A stretch of 64,000 nt of DNA from Rhodocollybia butyracea (GCA_015501585.1 JADNRY010000227.1:1-64000), one strand, 5' to 3'. Shown: positions 21,777 through 34,452, counted from the first letter of the stretch. Program-made: numbers and translations. Notes: generated from the sequence alone by a model not told the origin.

Positions 21777-23585
21777 ATGTCTACACAAACAACTAGATCA
21801 TACACCCAGATTGGGTCTCACCAATTTGTTCAAGGATCTAATATCCCCACCTTTCCAATTGGTTTTAATGCTCCAGAATATACACTGGGACAACACAATA
21901 CTAATGTTGGAAATACAAACCGGGGGTCACCCACTACTATTTCAAATGGTGAATTTGTAGTAATGCAGAGAATTCACATTGGATCAAAGGGTTCAAATTT
22001 AACGGAAACTGTGGTTCAAGAAGTTAGAATGCCACCTACTGCACAGATTGCACAGATATTTGCTTGTCATGATGACCGTTCCACCAGTCATTTAGTTGAT
22101 AATGGTTCGCGAGGACAACAGCAGCAAATGCCTAATTTTGTAGCAAGTGCACCTCTACCTTTTTTACATCATAGCCATTCTGCACAATTTGATACACACA
22201 AATCTCAAAGTGGAGAATCTACACAGCAAAGCAGGAACATTGTTCAGTTCTCAGAACCAGAACAAAGTCCTTCACTTACCTACCACTCATCATCTGCACC
22301 AGCAATTACTAGAGCCAAACAGGCAACTGGGAGTACAACAACTAATGGCCAAATGTCTTCTGTACTATCAAGTCAAAGACAAATTGAACCTATTAGAAGA
22401 TCTCCATTGTCTTTAGTCCCTGAGGAAGGGCAAGAGCATTCCATGACTCATAGTAATCCACATCATAAATCTCTCTCTCACCATTCTCAGTCAGATCACA
22501 GTGCTGGAAGTGTTGTTAGGAGTTTAAATCACTCACAAGGGCATGAACAAGCACCTGTTCAATTGCAAGGTTTACAGCCAACTATATCTGCTCAGAATCA
22601 TCCATCACCAAGTGGATCTTTCCAAAGTTCAGTAAAACAAGGCTCATACAAGTCAAACAATACTGTACCAGTTCTGAACCAGTTTCAAAATGAACAAATA
22701 CAATTTGACAGACTCAGCCAGCAATGCCAAATATTTTTGGAGTCATTAGGCTATAGAAGCAGTAATGCTCAGGCATGGCAATGGATCCAACAGTTGACAA
22801 GACTAGGTCAGAGAGAACTTGCATCATTAAGCCCAAACCTGTATCAAAGGATGTCAGAAGAAAGAAATACTCAAATTCTAACACACCTATACACTGAGAT
22901 ACAAAGGGATGAGGTTCAAGCTCTACTGAGGGCAAGGAGTAATATGAGTGTTGAATTAGCACCTTCTCTTCATACAAGCCAACGAGCCAAAGGACAGGAA
23001 AATGCACAAGGAAATGCACAAAGTGCTCACACACCTGTACAAAACACAGGAAATGTGGTAGAAACTCATCCTCAACACAGTGTAGAGGAATCTAGGGCTC
23101 ACTCACCAAGCCCTCAGATTGTCAACAGGCTATCTATGTTACAACCTGTGATGCACATGTCATCAGCACCAGATCCTGTTGAAAAAGTGGAGCAAGGAAC
23201 AAGGAATGACAACCAAGTTATTCACTCTGCAACTCTACCTCAACATGATGAATTAGCACATACTGGTAGTAGTCAGGCGCTACTTGATCGAGGGCAAAGA
23301 AATGCCAGCCTTATGAGCAGAAAACAAAATTTTGTAATGTCTACAAAATCTGAACAAGCTCAAGCTACAAGTCAATGTTTATTTCTTGAAACCCAACCAA
23401 TAGATCCAACACCACTACCTGCAGAAAATAATCATGTTCCACAGACTCTCATTCATGAGCCTTTAGGTTTGGACTGGGCTGAGCAAGCACATGATTTTTT
23501 GCAAAGCAATAATGATTATTCTTTGTCTCACACAAAGGCAGGACACAAAAAGTCTCAAAAGGAGCCTCACCATTGTTCCCACTAA
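21777..23585 (+). CDS. gag: Gag-like protein of element 3, first frame
   Basis: 602 codons from the first ATG after the 5' LTR. The composition is Gln/Ser/His-rich and low in complexity for about 300 residues, as in disordered gag N-termini. A compact part follows at about 310-400 ('QCQIFLESLGYRSSNAQAW', 'LGQRELASLSPNLYQRMS') and may be the capsid-like core. The frame stops at 23585, and the zinc knuckle is in the -1 frame from 23573, so the full protein needs a frameshift or this copy carries an indel. I do not recognise the capsid family by name. Confidence 0.75.
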   Translation: MSTQTTRSYTQIGSHQFVQGSNIPTFPIGFNAPEYTLGQHNTNVGNTNRGSPTTISNGEFVVMQRIHIGSKGSNLTETVVQEVRMPPTAQIAQIFACHDDRSTSHLVDNGSRGQQQQMPNFVASAPLPFLHHSHSAQFDTHKSQSGESTQQSRNIVQFSEPEQSPSLTYHSSSAPAITRAKQATGSTTTNGQMSSVLSSQRQIEPIRRSPLSLVPEEGQEHSMTHSNPHHKSLSHHSQSDHSAGSVVRSLNHSQGHEQAPVQLQGLQPTISAQNHPSPSGSFQSSVKQGSYKSNNTVPVLNQFQNEQIQFDRLSQQCQIFLESLGYRSSNAQAWQWIQQLTRLGQRELASLSPNLYQRMSEERNTQILTHLYTEIQRDEVQALLRARSNMSVELAPSLHTSQRAKGQENAQGNAQSAHTPVQNTGNVVETHPQHSVEESRAHSPSPQIVNRLSMLQPVMHMSSAPDPVEKVEQGTRNDNQVIHSATLPQHDELAHTGSSQALLDRGQRNASLMSRKQNFVMSTKSEQAQATSQCLFLETQPIDPTPLPAENNHVPQTLIHEPLGLDWAEQAHDFLQSNNDYSLSHTKAGHKKSQKEPHHCSH

Positions 23586-23947
23586 CATATGGTCCAGAAA
23601 TCGATAACTTTGTACAAAATGACTGTCATACTGCTCAAAATACGGTTTTGGATCAGGGTAGCCCACCAAACAATCATACATCACAAGCTCAACAACAGTG
23701 GGCCACCACGCTGACTCCAAGAGCTTCTAGAAGGAATCAAGACAATTCTAGAAATGATAATGTTAATAAGATGTCAGTAGTACTAACCACTTGGGTCACT
23801 CCAGAGGAGTATGACCAAAGACAAGGAAAAGGGGCTTGTACTTACTGTGAAAAGATAGGCCACTTTGCCCAACACTGCCCACAACAGCATGAACATGTGT
23901 CAGGTCAAGCTGCATTTATTGAAACTTCCCGACAACATTATAATTGA
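23573..23947 (+). CDS. gag: Gag C-terminal part with CCHC zinc knuckle
   Basis: 124 codons, overlapping the previous frame by 13 bases in the -1 frame. It contains 'CTYCEKIGHFAQHCP', a CX2CX4HX4C knuckle that binds RNA in gag nucleocapsids, near residue 97. The preceding text is Gln/Asn/Thr-rich. The frame ends at 23947 with no polymerase after it. Confidence 0.8.
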   Translation: MFPLTYGPEIDNFVQNDCHTAQNTVLDQGSPPNNHTSQAQQQWATTLTPRASRRNQDNSRNDNVNKMSVVLTTWVTPEEYDQRQGKGACTYCEKIGHFAQHCPQQHEHVSGQAAFIETSRQHYN

Positions 23948-25134
23948 AGTTAAAGATGAAATTTGGGATATTGATGGCACACTCTTGGGAAGAAATGCAA
24001 AAGGGGATGGATAGAAGGACATCGACCAGATAAACATCCTAGCATCTCAATAACCAGATGCTCATAGTCACAATGATTACACCCCAATAACTCTGCTTAC
24101 AACTCAAGTGGAAACATCACCAGAAATTATTTCCATGATTTTAACCCACCTCAATACATCTATCTGCAGAGCAAAATCAATTAACAGGTTTTTGCAGATT
24201 TTATCCAATATCTATGCCTCACCTTTCACCAATGATTGTAAATGAGATTATTGGTCAAATAAGCCCAATTATGCCTTGAATTATGCCATATACTCCGACT
24301 CTATAGAAAGCAATGCACCATGTATTGTGCTACTGAGAGTTCTCACCAGAAAAAACCACAAAGAATGTCAACGCTACCCCAATAATCTCTGAAATGCCAC
24401 TAGTTATAGCAGATAGTGTGCCCAGAAACTGAAGAAAAAACATCAGGACATGAACAAGCTTTGAAAGACATGTAAAAATGCTGAATGAGAAGGGGAAAGG
24501 AAGAAAGTTCTTGGACAATTTGATGAGTTTCAGACCAACCTAAGATGAAACAGCTATATCATACCCGCTTTTTCATCTAATAATACACCTCATCAATATC
24601 GCAACAAGTCATAACTTGGTCATAAAATAATGATACATCTCCAATTCTCGCCACTTGGACAACATGAGATTCAAATACCAGATTGGTATTAATGCTTACT
24701 GAAATGCATGGATCTGTGTCCAAGATGCAGATACTACAGTGACAAGTTTCAAGTTCAGGAAATGAAATGTCCGAAAGTCCACTATTCCCATAAAAATCAT
24801 CAATCAGACGGCACCAATTGACATCAAAGCCACCATCAAATCACTGATATGCAAACAGCTGTATGCAATCAAGCAATCAGAAAAATTTGAAACAATCATT
24901 TTGATTGATGGACTTCCCATAAATCAGATCCATGGACATAGTACCGCCCAACATGCTGATGTACTATTGAAATCATGATGTTTATTGTCCCAGGTCTGAT
25001 GCAACTAATGTGGCATGGAAAATACACCAATTACAGTAATGACACTAACGACACTAATGTCCAATTAATGACCAATTAACAGGCCATCACATAACCACCA
25101 TTTGAAGTCAGGATGCTTGAACTCATGAACATCT
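23948..25134. other. Non-coding 3' interior of element 3
   Basis: About 1.2 kb between gag and the 3' LTR with stops in all frames. No reverse transcriptase or integrase motif can be read in any frame. Confidence 0.6.
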
Positions 25135-25234
25135 TTACTTGAGATGCAACTGATAGGTGCAATTCCACTAACTATGACCGGATAACCTAACTCCTATGTG
25201 GCCTCAGAGGGTTTCGGCCTTAAGGGGGGAGTAC

Positions 25235-26448
25235 TGTTATGACCCGGATCTAAATCCTATACACCCAATCTTTTTTCTTCTGTAACCAACTATGAACACT
25301 ATCATTAATACTTCTACTTAACATTTTACATTCATTAGTTATTCAACACCATTTGAGTTAATGCTGCACACATTCTTCCAGAACACCAGAATGATCTTTA
25401 ACAGTCACTGCACAGTCTGCACAGTCATGACATCATTCTATCTCCACAACTATGATGTCATCTTGCTACTCCACAATCATGATGTCATTCCATTGCTCCG
25501 CAGTTATGATATCACATCACTGCTCCACAGCTATGACATCATTGCATAGCCTCTTTACATCAATGACTCAATATCAGTCATTGCACAGCCAGATATCTGA
25601 GTCAACTACGGTTCCGCATACATGACTCAATATTAGTCATTGCACAGCATTACATAGTCAGACTGACTCATCCGCAGTATTTCCGCAGTTATGACTCAAA
25701 TCTAGTCATTCCGCAGCATTTCCTAACTAGTACACATTGCACAGTATATAAGTAGTCTAGATTTACCAATGTACGTTAGATGTATTATTTTTTCTTAAAT
25801 CCAAACCCCCACTTGTTTGCTGTTATCACTTGTGTGAATCACCAGACCAACTCATTGTATATTGTTGAGCTATCTCCAAGTTACAATACACATTTATACA
25901 TCTTGTTGAGCTAACTCCAAGTTGTATCCACTAACATTCACCTGTTGAGCTATCTCCTAGTGAATACTTCTTTAATTGCCACTTGTTGAGCTATCTCCGA
26001 GTTGCAACTTCCTATTACTTGTTGAGCTATCTCCAAGTATTAGACATCACACTCACTATTACTTGTTGAGCTATCTCCGAGTACTAGACACCACACTCAC
26101 TATTACTTGTTGAGCTATCTCCGAGTACTAGACACCACACTCACTACTACTTGTTGAGCCATCTCTGAGTACTAGTTCTGATTCATATTACTGCTTGTTG
26201 AGCTATCTCCGAGGGTAATCATATTATTATTTGTCAAGCTATCTCCAAATAATACCTTCTGTGAGTTTCGTATTACAAACTAGTTACTAACTTTACTTGA
26301 GCCTAGTCGTTTGAGTATATATTTTTTGCCTAGCGGTTTCAACGAACGGAAAGGCTTGCTCTATAATCTCATTAATTTCTCTTATCATTTTTACTGCCAA
26401 GTTACGTACTGTGAAGGTTTGGACGAGACTATTGATCGAGTCATAACA
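25235..26448 (+). repeat. 3' LTR of element 3
   Basis: Near-identical to 20576-21747 but with a tenth hairpin unit (an extra 42 bp near 26090-26130). It is preceded by the purine tract AAGGGGGGAG. The hairpin array here covers 25854-26254. Confidence 0.93.
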
Positions 26449-27450
26449 CAGCCCACTCACAACACCTCTCTCCAACAAATGCTGCACAACCTTCGATGAA
26501 TACCCCACATTTGCGTTTGCCTTCCCAGTCTTTTCAGACTGCAGCACAGTATTCAACACGCCTCTGACAAAGTTATAACCATACAACAATGAAGAGGCGG
26601 AAGAAGCAGCCTGTGACCCCTCCCATGCAAAAAAACACCACATCCACACCTTCCCCGACCAATAGCAGAATGCATTTCGGCGAGAACCTTCCTCCGTTCC
26701 TTTTCTACCTCTCACTGCTTATCTCCCTCTGTTGCATCTGCGTACAATGGGTCATCAAGAGGAGACACGGCGAGCCATGGTTTCGCGATGAATGCTTTTC
26801 CAAGGATGTTGGTGAGGGAGGATGTTTGAGGGATAGATATGGAGACAGCCCAGATGGAGGAGCTTCCGGAGATAGGCTGCGAGTTTTGGGATGAAGATTT
26901 GGTAGAGGCGCTAGGGGAGAGTACCAGGAGAACATTAGACTGGGATAACATTTCCATGAGGGATAAAGAGAATTTTTGGCTGTTGGCAAGGGAAGAAGGA
27001 AAGGGGAAGGCGTGGGAGGCTAGGGGGACAAAGAAAGCTAGATCCCATAGTAACAGAGCAAAGAGGTAGTGGTGAACGTGTAAAGAACCGAGAGAGGGTA
27101 GCCATGTGTCCGTTGTCCATTGAACAATAGTAACGTACTCAGATACCCTCGTCCGTGGATTTAAGTTGAAAAGAGGACCAAATTCCATTTGTCACTAAAG
27201 AACAAAAAGTCAGATATGTGAAATGGCCTTGAAACATAAACTCACAAAGGATACTAAGAAACCCAAACCCGCTGCCCGATACCTCACAAAATGCCTTTAT
27301 CTTGTCCTCCAGCGGCACTTAAAGCTTAAAGGTTAACATTGCCCACCAACATCCGACTTCCACCATTTGCACCACAATCGCACCCCTTCTGGGCGAGCTC
27401 TGGGTTGACAAAAACACGCATTTGGTCCTTGCAAGTCCATGGACGCCTTG
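26449..27450 (-). pseudogene. 5' part of a degenerate copy of the 58-61 kb gene
   Basis: It matches 59213-60340: 'YGYNFVRGVLNTVLQSEKT', 'ALLLWDLAFFVPLASHAF' and 'SQSNVLLVLSPSASTKSSSQ' are near copies of the text in that gene. Homology fades after about 27450, so the first exons were not copied or have been lost. Upstream of 'YGYNF' this copy keeps the coding frame where the 58-61 kb gene has one base fewer. It is split from its 3' part (19650-20475) by element 3. Confidence 0.85.
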
Positions 27451-28030
27451 GACTGAGTAAACGGGACGACATTAAACAACATGATTGACACCAGCTAGAA
27501 AGAGTCTACATTCAGAAAGGACAGTTAGAGGGCATTACAACGGCGTACTCACTGGGTGCCAGCTCGCTTGTCCCTTCAAAACCCAGTCACTACAAACGGC
27601 GCAGGAAGTGGAATAGCTCTGACCAGGAAAAATGCTGCAACAGAAGTCCAAAAATGATGCCAGCAGCGAAGGCTGCATGCACTGAAGAGATGCGGGAATC
27701 AAACAGAGCACAGATTGTTGTTTGATGTTGTCAATTTCTGTAGAAATGTCAAATTAGAACACAGCGTAAACAACCAGAATCTTCACTGTGAAGATTGTTG
27801 GATATTCTAAAAGATTTTAACAATTTTTGACAATCTGCAAGGTTAAAATATTCAACTTTGAAATTGTCATAGGTTATGGAACGTACAGAGAATGTATGAG
27901 AATTTTACTTTCACAGCTTGAAAGTTATAAGTCCAGCTAGCGCTCGCTGCGAGCTCGTGATAACCGTAAACGCGTAAGGTCACATGTGTACGGCACGTCT
28001 TGTCGATGCTTTTTCCTGAACCTCTTCAAA
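27451..28030. other. Spacer before the Tnp2 gene
   Basis: AT-rich with several short inverted repeats, for example CTTCACTGTGAAG near 27785 and repeated 'gacaatctgcaa'-like words. It may hold the left end of a CACTA-type element, but I could not find matching termini. Confidence 0.4.
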
Positions 28031-31000
28031 ATGGCTCCAACTATATCTTGTCCTTGCGCTGAATGCACTTTAAAACATCCTTGACTTCGCACCATTACCT
28101 GAAATCTTAGCCAGAAACATATCAAGAAATACGGACTTCCTCAACCGACTTCTAAAGCTGTAAATCCGACCTTTTCTCGCGACATTCAGGGTTTTAAAGG
28201 TCCAGAGCCGCCAGAAGACATGGAACATGGAGATTTCGGAGGTATAGGCATTCGAGAAGAGAATAGAGAGGTAGAACAGCAAAATCCCAATGCTGGAGCC
28301 GCTAACGGAGACAGAGAACGGCCAGTCAGTCCTCTGAGGCCAGTGTCAGTGCCCGATACTGTGTATAACAAACTGGTACTTCCTGTTGGACCGGAACTTG
28401 ACCTTGATCCAGATTTTGCTGCCGGAATTGTTCCTACTTTCTGTCTTGGCAAAATACCTGCCATACGAATGGCTTATCTTCAGGCTGTACTCAATAACGT
28501 GAAGAATCACCTATCCGTTGCTGCCACAAGTGAAAACCTCTCTATCACACTTAGTTGTATTCAGTCCACTGGTGCCCTTTCTGATGGATCTCCTCCTGTT
28601 CAAACACTTGCTAGCGCAAAGAAGCGGCTCAGAATTGACCCTGACTCTTGTATCATCCAGTATGCAATCTGTATGTGATGCTGGAAGCATCATACTCCTG
28701 CTGAGATGGAGATGCTTGAACACTCTCAATGCTCAACTCCAAACTGCGCTGGAAAAATCTACGAGGAATACTGCAACACAAAGGGCAAGTTGAAGCGTTG
28801 AGTGCTCAAGATTTTACCGCAGGTCTCACTCATTCACAGCCTCCATCGAATGGTCTGTCGGAAAGGTTTCCGGAAACTCATATGCGACTTGCACAACACT
28901 CCCGAGAATCAGAACAATGATCCTGATTTTGTGATGAACGACATTTACAACGGGACCATGTGGCATCAGCTGAAGACCGGGATCAAGTGTGAAGTCAGAA
29001 ACCACGGGAATGTACGCGATGTTCCAAGGACTGAAGGTTTAGAGCAGAAACTTACAGAGCATTGTTTCAGACTACATCTCACTATAAACCTTGACTGGTA
29101 TGTGAACCATGACATTTCGGGCATACTCTCATCTATAAGATATAGGTTTGGAGCATATAGTGGTCGCCCTCACTCTGCTGGACCCATGTATATCATCAAT
29201 GACCTTGCGCACAACATTCGCTTTCTTCAATTTTGGGTGCAATTTGTAGGGGTATCACTCCAGGACCAGCAGAACCAACAACGGAACAGCTTGTCATTGT
29301 CTGAGCCTACCGTTGAGAGGTTATCCTACTGAAAGAAGGTTGTCTAGTTTGTTTACTGAAGAAGTTGTCTAGTTTGTTTAACTTCTTGCAATCGAGTTAA
29401 CATGATTAATTTTGTAGGAATTGAAATGGAGATGTATGGTGAGAGTGATGAAAACATAGTCAAGGAATCTATTCATGCAGACTCATTTGCAGTAACTGTG
29501 ATACCCCAGGTGCTCGCAAAGCCAGCGGACTTGCAGGCCATAGCCATGATTTACACTCTTGCGCTTGGTGCCGTTGTACGCTTGATGTAAACAAGCCAAC
29601 CGGATATATTGCTGAAAGTGAGTTTTTTATCGTTCTTTTTCTTGTAATCTCTATAGCCTGATTTAAACTTTTCAAGAGCGTAATGACTACAGCATGCTCA
29701 AGCAGAAGCTGTACTCAAAGGATGCCCCAATACCTCAATAGTCTGCAATATTGAACAACCATGGTGTGCGGTTTTTCAGCCTTTGACTGGATTCCTGGCT
29801 GGCGGCCATCCAAGCAGACTGTGCTTGATTTTATGCATGCCATATATCTTGGTGGGTTTCATTCTCGGATTCTATATCTACGCTAACTTCCCTTATATAG
29901 GCGTCGTTGCGTTCTTCTGGACTTGGTCTTGTTTGCGGCTCACATGTTTCCAGGTGCAAATTGTACAAATTCAGCAAAACAACACTTTGAAGATGCTATC
30001 AACTCGATTCAGTGGCCAACACATATCACCCGGCTTCCCAAAAATGTGAGTTTCTTGCTATACTACCTCAACACAGATGACTGTATTATCATGTTTATAG
30101 CTAGGTCAAAAACAGTCCTTGAAGAAGGCTGACAAATGGCGTCGTCTCCTTACTGTTACACCAATTATTCTCTGGTGTGCATGGCGCAATCCCAATGACA
30201 CGATTCCAGATACCGAGCCTCCAGTCTTGTCTAATGAACAGATTAAAACCACTCATTCCCGACGCCGTCTTTCACTCTACAATGCTGTCCTTTATCTTTG
30301 TGTTGCGGTCCAACTTCTGTCAACAAAGAAAATATCAATGAGCCAAGCAAATATCGGACAGACTTACTTTGCTCACTACTGCCTCAGTCTCCTACGTCTT
30401 GGTGTTACGCTCATAATAAATCATCAGCTTGCTATGCACTTTTCAACAATGATCAAGATGTTTGGTCCTGTCTATGGTTGGTGGCTTTTTGCGTTTGAAC
30501 GCTTCAACGGGGTACTGGAGAAAGTGAAGCTCAATGGGCATGATGGTGGACAAGTCGAGCTGACCATGCTCCGAAACTGGGTGACAAGTCATTTGATCTA
30601 TGAATATCTACTTGCTCTCCCCGCAGATGCATCTGCCGAGGAGCATGAACTTGTTGACCTCATCATCAAAGCGGAAGCAGCAAAATCTCACAACTCAGTG
30701 ATGACTGAAATTTTCCGCAGCAAAGTTTCTGACGATTGTCTTTCTCTCCCTAAATGTATCGCTAAAGCCCTGATTAACCTCCATAGTCTTGACCTCAATG
30801 CTCTGGGTCCTAACGGTGAAGACATCTACACATTAATCTTGCAACATTGTCGTACCATCTGGCCGGCACTTTCATCTTCAACGCGAGCTCTCTGATGACC
30901 CTGGTCAATCATTTGTTGGATGTCAAGTTGCTCGACAAGTCATCTACATCCGGAAGGATGGACTTTGTTATGGTTCAATGTCTAATAAGTGAACTGATTC

Positions 31001-31476
31001 AGACACTTTTGGCTTTATATTCAACAAGATAACTCTCGAATTCCTGTTCGTATTGAAGATCTCCTAGTTATCCAAATTCCAGACACGGACTGCAAACCAC
31101 ATGTTTGTGCAGTGGTACGAAAGCTTGGTGTAACTGAAGGTGTTCCTCCCATGCCATGGGATCTGTAGTAAGCTTGTACATTTTTCCGTTCAGGTACTGT
31201 ACTTACATCTCTTTTGGCTGGATAGTGCTATGGTCCTCGAAATACACACCTCGTTTGCAAGTGACCTAGGTCCCCTTAAAGTTATTCCAGCGGCTGATAT
31301 TGATTGCCCATTGGCTCTTGTTCCTGTCTTTCATTACACTGCACAATGAGACCTCTGGATTTCAGTTTCACTTGATCATGTATGTGTATACTATTCACTG
31401 GAGCTAGAGTGATTTAACTAACAAACTATTATAGGTCAGCGCCAAACCAGATGAAGAGTTTGATGAACTTGATTAA
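28031..31476 (+). CDS. Tnp2-type (CACTA/EnSpm-like) transposase
   Basis: A spliced gene. The start 'MAPTISCPCAEC' carries a Cys cluster, followed by an intron and 'IKKYGLPQPTSKAVNPTF'. Family marks in order are: 'IYNGTMWHQLK', 'LHLTINLDWYVNHD' (usual Tnp2 'NVDWFNPF' region), 'SAGPMYIINDLAHNIRFLQF', 'AGLAGHSHDLHSCAWCRC' in a shifted frame near 29520, 'AFDWIPGWRPSKQTVLDFMH', 'VTPIILWCAWR', and 'GWWLFAFERFNGVLEKVKLN' with 'GGQVELTMLRNWV'. The end reads 'HVSAKPDEEFDELD'. The enzyme would be a DDE cut-and-paste transposase. Several frame changes fit 50-60 bp introns, so it may be nearly intact, although blocks near 28680 and 29330 need checking. It converges on the gene ending at 31502. Confidence 0.85.
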
Positions 31477-31501
31477 TTGTCTCAAGGAAAAACATTATGT
31501 A

Positions 31502-34452
31502 TTACTTCTTTGCCCGTTTCAACTCTTTCCCTTTTCCCTTCAATGTACTTGCTCCAGCATTCCCTTCATCTGCCGCCTTTCGCTTCAATTCTCTCTTTAC
31601 CGTATTCTTAGCCTTCTTCTCTTTCTTGTTCGTTGAACTCATCTCTTTGACCTCTTCCGGATCGCGTTCATCCCCCCACAGGCGTCCACTATCAGCAATG
31701 CAGTTTGGGTTGTTACTTTCGGGATGGTTGTTCAACCAGTCCAACTTCACCGTCCACATCTGCACACGTCCAACAAGGGTGCGGGTGGCCGGGAGCGGGA
31801 CTTCCTTGGGATCACCGAGGACACAAGGGACATACTGCGTAGATGGCTTTGGATCGGCAACTGTATCAACGGCTGAAAAGAGTGACTGCATCTATGGTAT
31901 GATCCATTAGTATCATTTGGGTTGATAATAAATTATTTACCTCGTTTAAGCGATAGGTCGGGGGCTGGGAAATGAAGCGCTTGGATCTACCTGGTTCAGT
32001 ATTCTTTTCGTCTTTGTCCTCCAACATTAGCTGATACGCAAATGCAGCGTCGTACTTGTTGGACTTATGTTCACTGTTGCTGGGTAAGGCGTTCCTTTTT
32101 TGTTCACGTACTTCAAGTTTCTGATAACCAAATCAGTTGTGATAGATGATATAGTGAATTGACACGTACACCTTTCGCTCGATTATCTCTTCCTGCTCCT
32201 TCACAACCAGAATTGGCTCCACCTGCACTACCCCGAACAATCCTTTGCAATGCTGAGAATTTCTTGTACATCTGTTCTTTGAGATCCCCAAGTTGAACGA
32301 TGGTAAGCTCCTCCTTGATCCCACTGACATACTCGGTGCCATGGGTCTTGGCATAATGTTATGACTCGATCAATAGTCTTGTCCAAACCTTCACAGTACA
32401 TAACTCAGCAGTAAAAATGATAAGAGAAATTAATGAGATTATAGAGCAAGCCTTTCCGTTTGTTGAAACCGCTAGGCAAAAAATATATACTCAAACAACT
32501 AGGCTCAAGTAAAGTTAGTAACTAGTTTGTAATACAAAACTCACAGAAGGTATTATTTGGAGATAGCTCGACAAATAATAATATGATTACCCTCGGAGAT
32601 AGCTCAACAAGCAGTAATATGAATCAGAACTAGTACTCAGAGATGGCTCAACAAGTAGTAGTGAGTGTGGTGTCTAGTACTCGGAGATAGCTCAACAAGT
32701 AATAGTGAGTGTGATGTCTGATACTTGGAGATAGCTCAACAAGTAATAGGAAGTTGCAACTCGGAGATAGCTCAACAAGTGGCAATTAAAGAAGTATTCA
32801 CTAGGAGATAGCTCAACAGGTGAATGTTAGTGGATACAACTTGGAGTTAGCTCAACAAGATGTATAAATGTGTATTGTAGCTTGGAGATAGCTCAACAAG
32901 ATACAATGAGTTGGTCTGGTGATTCACACAAGTGATAACAGCAAACAAGTGGGTTTGGATTTAAGAAAAATAATATGTCTACTATACATTGGTAAATCTA
33001 GCCTCCTTATATACTGTTGAGTATGTATTATTTAGGAAATGCTGCGGAATGACATCATAACTGTGGAGCACTGGAATGATGTCATAACTGCGGAGCATTG
33101 GAATGATATCATAACTGTGGAGCTGGAATGATGTCATAACTGCAGATCAGTAAGATGACATCATAACTGTGGAGCATCAGAACTGCGGAGTAGTAGAATG
33201 ATGTCATGGTGTAACATGCAGTGACTGGTGTTCAATCATTCTAGTGGAACCGAAGTTGATTAACAGTATGTTCATGTGTGCAACATTATGCCAAATAATG
33301 TAGAGAAAATGAGTAATGAACGTAAAATGTATATGATAAGTAGAAATCTTAATGATAGTAGTAGTAGTTGGTCAATAATAATAGAAAAAGATGTGTATAT
33401 GCTTATAGTTTGGGTATGGGTCATAACACATAACCAGCGATGATGTCCAAGCTGTTGCAATTCCCCGTTTTTGGTCCTTTTTCCCAGTCAAACCAAACTT
33501 GCCTGATTTGGGTCCCCTTAATGAAAGGCATGTTGTCTGTATCCTCCACTGGAGCTCCAAAAAGCACTTCCTTCGTACTGAGATCATTTACACCTAGGAA
33601 TTTCATGAAGAGGCACGACACAAATTCCTGTGGTATCACATTAGCAATGCCAGCTATTAAACAGACAAGTATAATATGAAAATGTACCAAAATGCAATTC
33701 AAATTGGCAATATTTTCGCTCGTTAGTTCAGCTTTGCCGCCCTCAACCTCTTTGTCTTTGATTTCCGTTATATCCTCTTCATCTCCTCCGATGCGCTGAT
33801 CCCCATTCCCGGTATTTTTAGCAGCAACCTCAGCTTCAAGCACCGCAATGCGATTCATAACAGCACCCAAACGTGAGTCATTATACTTCTCCATTTTCAC
33901 CAAGTAGTCTTTCAAAATTGCATTTTCCTTCTGAAGAACATTCACATTGTAACACAGGTACTGATTCTCCCTTTCAACAGCCACAAACTCCTGAATGACA
34001 ACGCTTTTTGTGAGAGCTCTGGAAACATTGATAAACAACGGTTGTGCGCAAGGTGCTGGTGGCGGCTGAGGAGCAGGGAAGATGTATTTGATGGAGGTTG
34101 GGGCATTGCTTGGTGGCGGCAGAGAAGTATGAGAGGCCATGCTACCCATCATAGGTGTTTGTGGAACAGATGACGGCATGGACGGAAATGAACTTGAAGA
34201 GGTCAAAAACAGGGTCTCGGGTATGGGTGAGCTGAGCTCTCTTTGTCGATAGAGAACAGGTGAGTATGACTGGCTTCTATCACCAGAAAAAATCTCCGGA
34301 AGACCTGGCAGGATTGGGGACATCAAAGGCTGGTGCTGCGCACTGTTGAACGGTTGATACGGATGAAGTGGTGAAGTTGGGTCATTTGCATCATTGAGTT
34401 GAGCCATCATAGGCCCTGGCATTGCAAGGCTGTGGTCAAAGTCGTTGTTCAA
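31502..34452 (-). pseudogene. Coiled-coil partner gene, broken by a solo LTR
   Basis: From the ATG at 34452 the protein has a Pro/Ser-rich start, then a coiled coil ('NVLQKENAILKDYLVKMEKY', 'NRIAVLEAEVAAK') and an acidic linker. An intron lies at about 33635-33695. A compact domain follows ('FVSCLFMKFLGVNDLSTKEV', 'QIRQVWFDWEKGPKTG', 'SLDIIAGY'), continuing after the LTR as 'AKTHGTEYVSGIKEELTIVQ'. The C-terminus is Lys/Arg-rich and ends 'KGKGKELKRAKK', a likely nuclear signal. The solo LTR at 32357-33428 with its 5-bp duplication interrupts the frame; removing it and one duplication copy rejoins the text. I do not recognise the family. The end lies 25 bp from the Tnp2 stop, suggesting both belong to one element. 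Confidence 0.7.
32357..33428 (-). repeat. Solo LTR of the element 3 family
   Basis: 1072 bp in reverse orientation, with TGTTATGAC and GTCATAACA ends. The target duplication CATAA is at 32352-32356 and 33429-33433. It has nine hairpin units (32551-32907) and a TATA box at 33005-33012 (complement). Solo LTRs arise by LTR-LTR recombination. Confidence 0.93.

Larger units (their letters stand above)
20576..26448 (+). mobile_element. Gag-only LTR retrotransposon with long LTRs, element 3
   Basis: The LTRs are 1172 bp (20576-21747) and 1214 bp (25235-26448), with TGTTATGAC...GTCATAACA ends that form an inverted repeat. The extra 42 bp in the 3' LTR is one more hairpin unit. The interior has a gag gene in two overlapping frames with a CCHC knuckle, then about 1.3 kb of non-coding sequence. 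No reverse transcriptase or integrase is present. The element lies in the degenerate gene copy described at 19650 and 26449. Three further LTRs of this family occur in the window at 32357, 38037 and 42724. Confidence 0.9.

Noticed and set aside
22714..23034. Minus-strand ORF inside gag of element 3
   Set aside because: Shadow of the gag frame with no motif.
23573..23585. Programmed -1 frameshift in gag of element 3
   Set aside because: There is no clear slippery heptamer in the overlap and no pol frame to express; an indel is as likely.
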